Source of the DNA: an uncultured Oscillospiraceae bacterium
GTDB lineage: Bacteria > Bacillota > Clostridia > Oscillospirales > Oscillospiraceae
Direction of reading: 5' to 3'
Length of the DNA stretch: 32,914 nucleotides
Assembly (NCBI GenBank): GCA_947584295.1
Contig: CANPWM010000022.1
Location: 1 to 32,914, forward strand
A program made the position numbers and the translations under genes. Below the pieces are notes generated by a model, which was given only the letters and a program-made list of their open reading frames with translations, was not told where the DNA came from and did no database searches. Below are positions 31,183-32,914 of the stretch, piece by piece (within the stretch, counting starts at the first letter, position 1; each line of letters opens with the position of its first letter).

Positions 31183-31494
31183 TCATGTCAGACTTTTAAG
31201 CATGTCGTATATGTTCTCTATCTCCGGTGTATCCTCGGCATCGTCAAAATCCTTCCCCCACAGGGCATAAATGGCAAAAGCCCGATACAAATCCGGCGTA
31301 TCTATGATTTTGAGAAACAAGGCTGCACGGTCTACTACGCGTTTGCACATGTCGTGCATATCTTCCTGAGATATATTGTACTTCACATGGGCGTCTTCGA
31401 TAATCTCCCGGAAAAAGAAGTCCGCCATAGCTTTCGGGTATGTGTCGTTTAGTTTCAGTGATTCTTGAATCATTTGCTCTTCATATGTGCCCAT
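31183..31494 (-). CDS. Small helical protein of unknown function
   Basis: The 103-residue protein has a complete expression unit: a promoter (31550-31522), a GGGGG-type ribosome site just before ATG 31494, and a terminator directly after the stop. It is acidic and all-helical: EEQMIQESLKLNDTYPKAMA, DFFFREIIEDAHVKYNISQE, DMHDMCKRVVDRAALFLKII, then DLYRAFAIYALWGKDFDDAE. There are no membrane helices, no signal peptide and no known catalytic motif. I do not recognise the family. Its intact signals amid remnants argue that it is a functioning gene. Confidence 0.75.
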   Translation of the reverse strand: MGTYEEQMIQESLKLNDTYPKAMADFFFREIIEDAHVKYNISQEDMHDMCKRVVDRAALFLKIIDTPDLYRAFAIYALWGKDFDDAEDTPEIENIYDMLKSLT

Positions 31495-31521
31495 GATAGC
31501 CCCCAGCGTTCTTTTTTGTCA

Positions 31522-31550
31522 ATTGTACCACAGAGTGATATCCAATGCAA
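31522..31550 (-). promoter_or_regulatory. Sigma-A-type promoter of the 31183-31494 gene
   Basis: On the minus strand TTGCAT (31550-31545) and TACAAT (31527-31522) are spaced by 17 bases, 28 bases upstream of the start codon. Confidence 0.7.
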
Positions 31551-31568
31551 TAAACTGGGAGTCATATT

Positions 31569-31585
31569 CTTGACTGCCAGTCAAG
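31569..31585. promoter_or_regulatory. Short palindrome between divergent genes
   Basis: CTTGACT-GCC-AGTCAAG is a perfect 7-3-7 inverted repeat between the small orphan gene and the recombinase region. It could be an operator or a recombinase-binding site. Confidence 0.4.
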
Positions 31586-31931
31586 TCTATAGGATGAATA
31601 CCCATACCTACTTGTTTTCAGAAAAGATGTGAGTATGGGCATCATAATCGTTCGTCAGGGAGGAACTGGGCACCAGATCCTCCGTCTGAGCATCCTGCAT
31701 TTAACGGGAAGGGGTATCCTCCAGGTTGATGACTCGCTCCCGGGCGCCTTGACCGCGTCCGGTGAGTGCATGTCTACGGCCCCTTGCCGAGGAGGTGATG
31801 GGCTGCTGTGCGGCTTGCTGGATGCTGCTCGGTACAACACTGATGATGCCTGGTATTATATTGGATCCTGCTGGACAAAGAGCAAAGCTGCCTCCATAAT
31901 GTCAAAGAAATACCTTGCTATGGAGGGCGTT
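31586..31931. other. Open but non-conserved stretch before the recombinase
   Basis: The recombinase frame stays open back to 31629, but this 303-base part lacks a ribosome site at its first start, is Gly/Arg/Ser-rich, and shows no recombinase features. I regard it as leader or remnant DNA. Confidence 0.4.
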
Positions 31932-32840
31932 ATGAAACAGATCAACGAGGCCATTAAGACGTATTTGGAAGCCTGCGAACATGAGAAGGAGCTGTCTCCT
32001 CACACGGTAAAAGCGTATCGTATTGATCTTGCACAATTCTCTCAGTTTACAAATGGTACTTGGGCGGAAAAGGATACGCTGAGCGAATACGTCAAGCATT
32101 TGAACACTCACTTTGCGCCGAGATCGGTGAAGCGGAAACTAGCAAGCGTGTGCGCTTTTTATCATGCGTTGGAGCAGAACGGCGAGGTGGAGATCAACCC
32201 TTTCGATAAACTACACATAAAAATACACATGTCCAAACAACTCCCGCGGACGATTCCCGAGCGAACGGTTCAGGATCTTCTGCGATGTGCTTACGAAACA
32301 TATGTTCCAGGGCGTCGAAAGGTCCTGCGGGATATATTTGTATTGGAGCTGCTATTCAGTAGCGGTGCCAGGGTATCCGAGTTGTGCTCTCTTTCCAATA
32401 ACACCTTTTCCGTCGACGCCAGCGATATGAGGATGCTAATCTATGGCAAGGGACGCAAGGAACGTATCATTCACATCACTACTCCGGAACTGCTTCAGCT
32501 TGGGGAAAGATACTGCAAAGAGTATGAGGCCGACATTCAGCGTACAAACACCATTCTAATTAACGACCGAGGGGCTCCGCTCTCGCCGCAGTCTGTAAGG
32601 CGCATTATCAGAAAGTACCTGGCCAAACTTAACACGCAGACTGATATCACCCCGCACATGTTTCGCCATACCTTCGCCACCTCTCTGCTTGAGGCTGGCA
32701 TGGACATTAGATATATTCAGTCATTGCTAGGGCATAGCTCCATATCTACAACGCAGATCTACACGCATGTGGCAGCAGAGCATCAGACTCAGTTGCTGGC
32801 TGAAAAGCATCCACGCGGGAAAATGAGCTTTTCATTGTGA
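31932..32840 (+). CDS. XerC/XerD-like tyrosine recombinase
   Basis: The start is set at ATG 31932, right after GGAGGGCGTT. The 302-residue length fits Xer recombinases (about 300). The N-terminal SAM-like core-binding domain (about 1-85) includes LSPHTVKAYRIDLAQFSQFT. The catalytic domain holds the full set: R147 (SGARVSEL), K in YGKGRKER near 171, H242 and R245 (HMFRHTFAT), H268 (LGHSSI) and Y277 (TTQIYTH). It should catalyse site-specific strand exchange, either as the integrase of the element spanning the right part of the window or as an accessory Xer-like resolvase. No excisionase gene or attachment site was identified nearby. It is followed by a terminator. Confidence 0.93.
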   Translation: MKQINEAIKTYLEACEHEKELSPHTVKAYRIDLAQFSQFTNGTWAEKDTLSEYVKHLNTHFAPRSVKRKLASVCAFYHALEQNGEVEINPFDKLHIKIHMSKQLPRTIPERTVQDLLRCAYETYVPGRRKVLRDIFVLELLFSSGARVSELCSLSNNTFSVDASDMRMLIYGKGRKERIIHITTPELLQLGERYCKEYEADIQRTNTILINDRGAPLSPQSVRRIIRKYLAKLNTQTDITPHMFRHTFATSLLEAGMDIRYIQSLLGHSSISTTQIYTHVAAEHQTQLLAEKHPRGKMSFSL

Positions 32841-32855
32841 GCTAGTTCGTATACT

Positions 32856-32890
32856 ACAACGCCGCCGAATAAATTCGGTGGCGTTGTTAT
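32856..32890 (+). terminator. Terminator hairpin after the recombinase
   Basis: ACAACGCCGCCGAA (32856-32869) pairs with TTCGGTGGCGTTGT (32874-32887) with one G-U pair around TAAA, followed by TATATG. It is 16 bases after the stop codon. Confidence 0.75.
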
Positions 32891-32914
32891 ATGTGAAGAT
32901 AATTCGAGATTATC

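Noticed and set aside
31629-31931. N-terminal extension of the recombinase
   Set aside because: Xer proteins are about 300 residues long, and ATG 31932 has a good ribosome site, while the extension has none and no conserved features.

Overview
The window looks like accessory DNA from a gut-type Firmicute of class Clostridia (Oscillospiraceae/Lachnospiraceae-like). The basis is strong AGGAGG-type ribosome sites, TTGACA/TATAAT-type promoters, mid GC content, and families common in those genomes (Amidase_6, a DUF6076-like protein, a conjugative-element sigma-like protein, AbrB with a zinc ribbon, RCC1-repeat and signal-peptide surface proteins). No rRNA, tRNA, CRISPR array or core housekeeping gene was seen. 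The placement is an inference from sequence character, not from a search.

Layout. 1-2.1 kb: a 5'-truncated STAND-like TPR protein and a decayed MntA/HepT (nucleotidyltransferase/HEPN) toxin-antitoxin pair whose promoter and operator-like palindromes are still readable. 2.26-9.88 kb: one giant 2540-residue protein combining a GHKL-type ATPase, two phosphoribosyltransferase-like segments, a long helical part, a GAF-like segment and a C-terminal metallophosphoesterase. 9.9-12.5 kb: gene remnants around an intact XRE regulator. 12.5-14.6 kb: an Amidase_6 protein, then a Panacea-domain gene overlapping a two-helix membrane protein (candidate PanA/PanT toxin-antitoxin). 14.6-17.4 kb: a sortase remnant, a DUF4143-type ATPase with a very clear promoter/operator, and an IS256 relic.

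17.6-27.15 kb is the most notable region: eight co-directional, mostly overlapping genes that look like an undescribed small-molecule pathway. In order they encode a membrane pentapeptide-repeat protein, a BtrH-like protein without an obvious nucleophilic Cys, a type III PLP decarboxylase, an acyl carrier protein, a RaSEA-like radical SAM enzyme, a divergent NadE-like ammonia ligase, an AMP-forming ligase, and a second BtrH-like protein that keeps its Cys. Inferred logic: the ligase activates an acid and loads it on the carrier, the PLP enzyme decarboxylates it there (as BtrK does in butirosin biosynthesis), the radical SAM and NadE-like enzymes tailor it, and a BtrH-like protein transfers it to an acceptor. 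The membrane protein may be an immunity, export or scaffold component.

27.15-32.9 kb resembles a decaying integrative element: a sigma-like protein, a truncated DUF6076-like gene, a Y-family polymerase fragment, an AbrB-type regulator, two head-to-head pieces of a secreted surface protein, a small orphan protein, and an intact XerC/D-like tyrosine recombinase with its terminator at the right edge.
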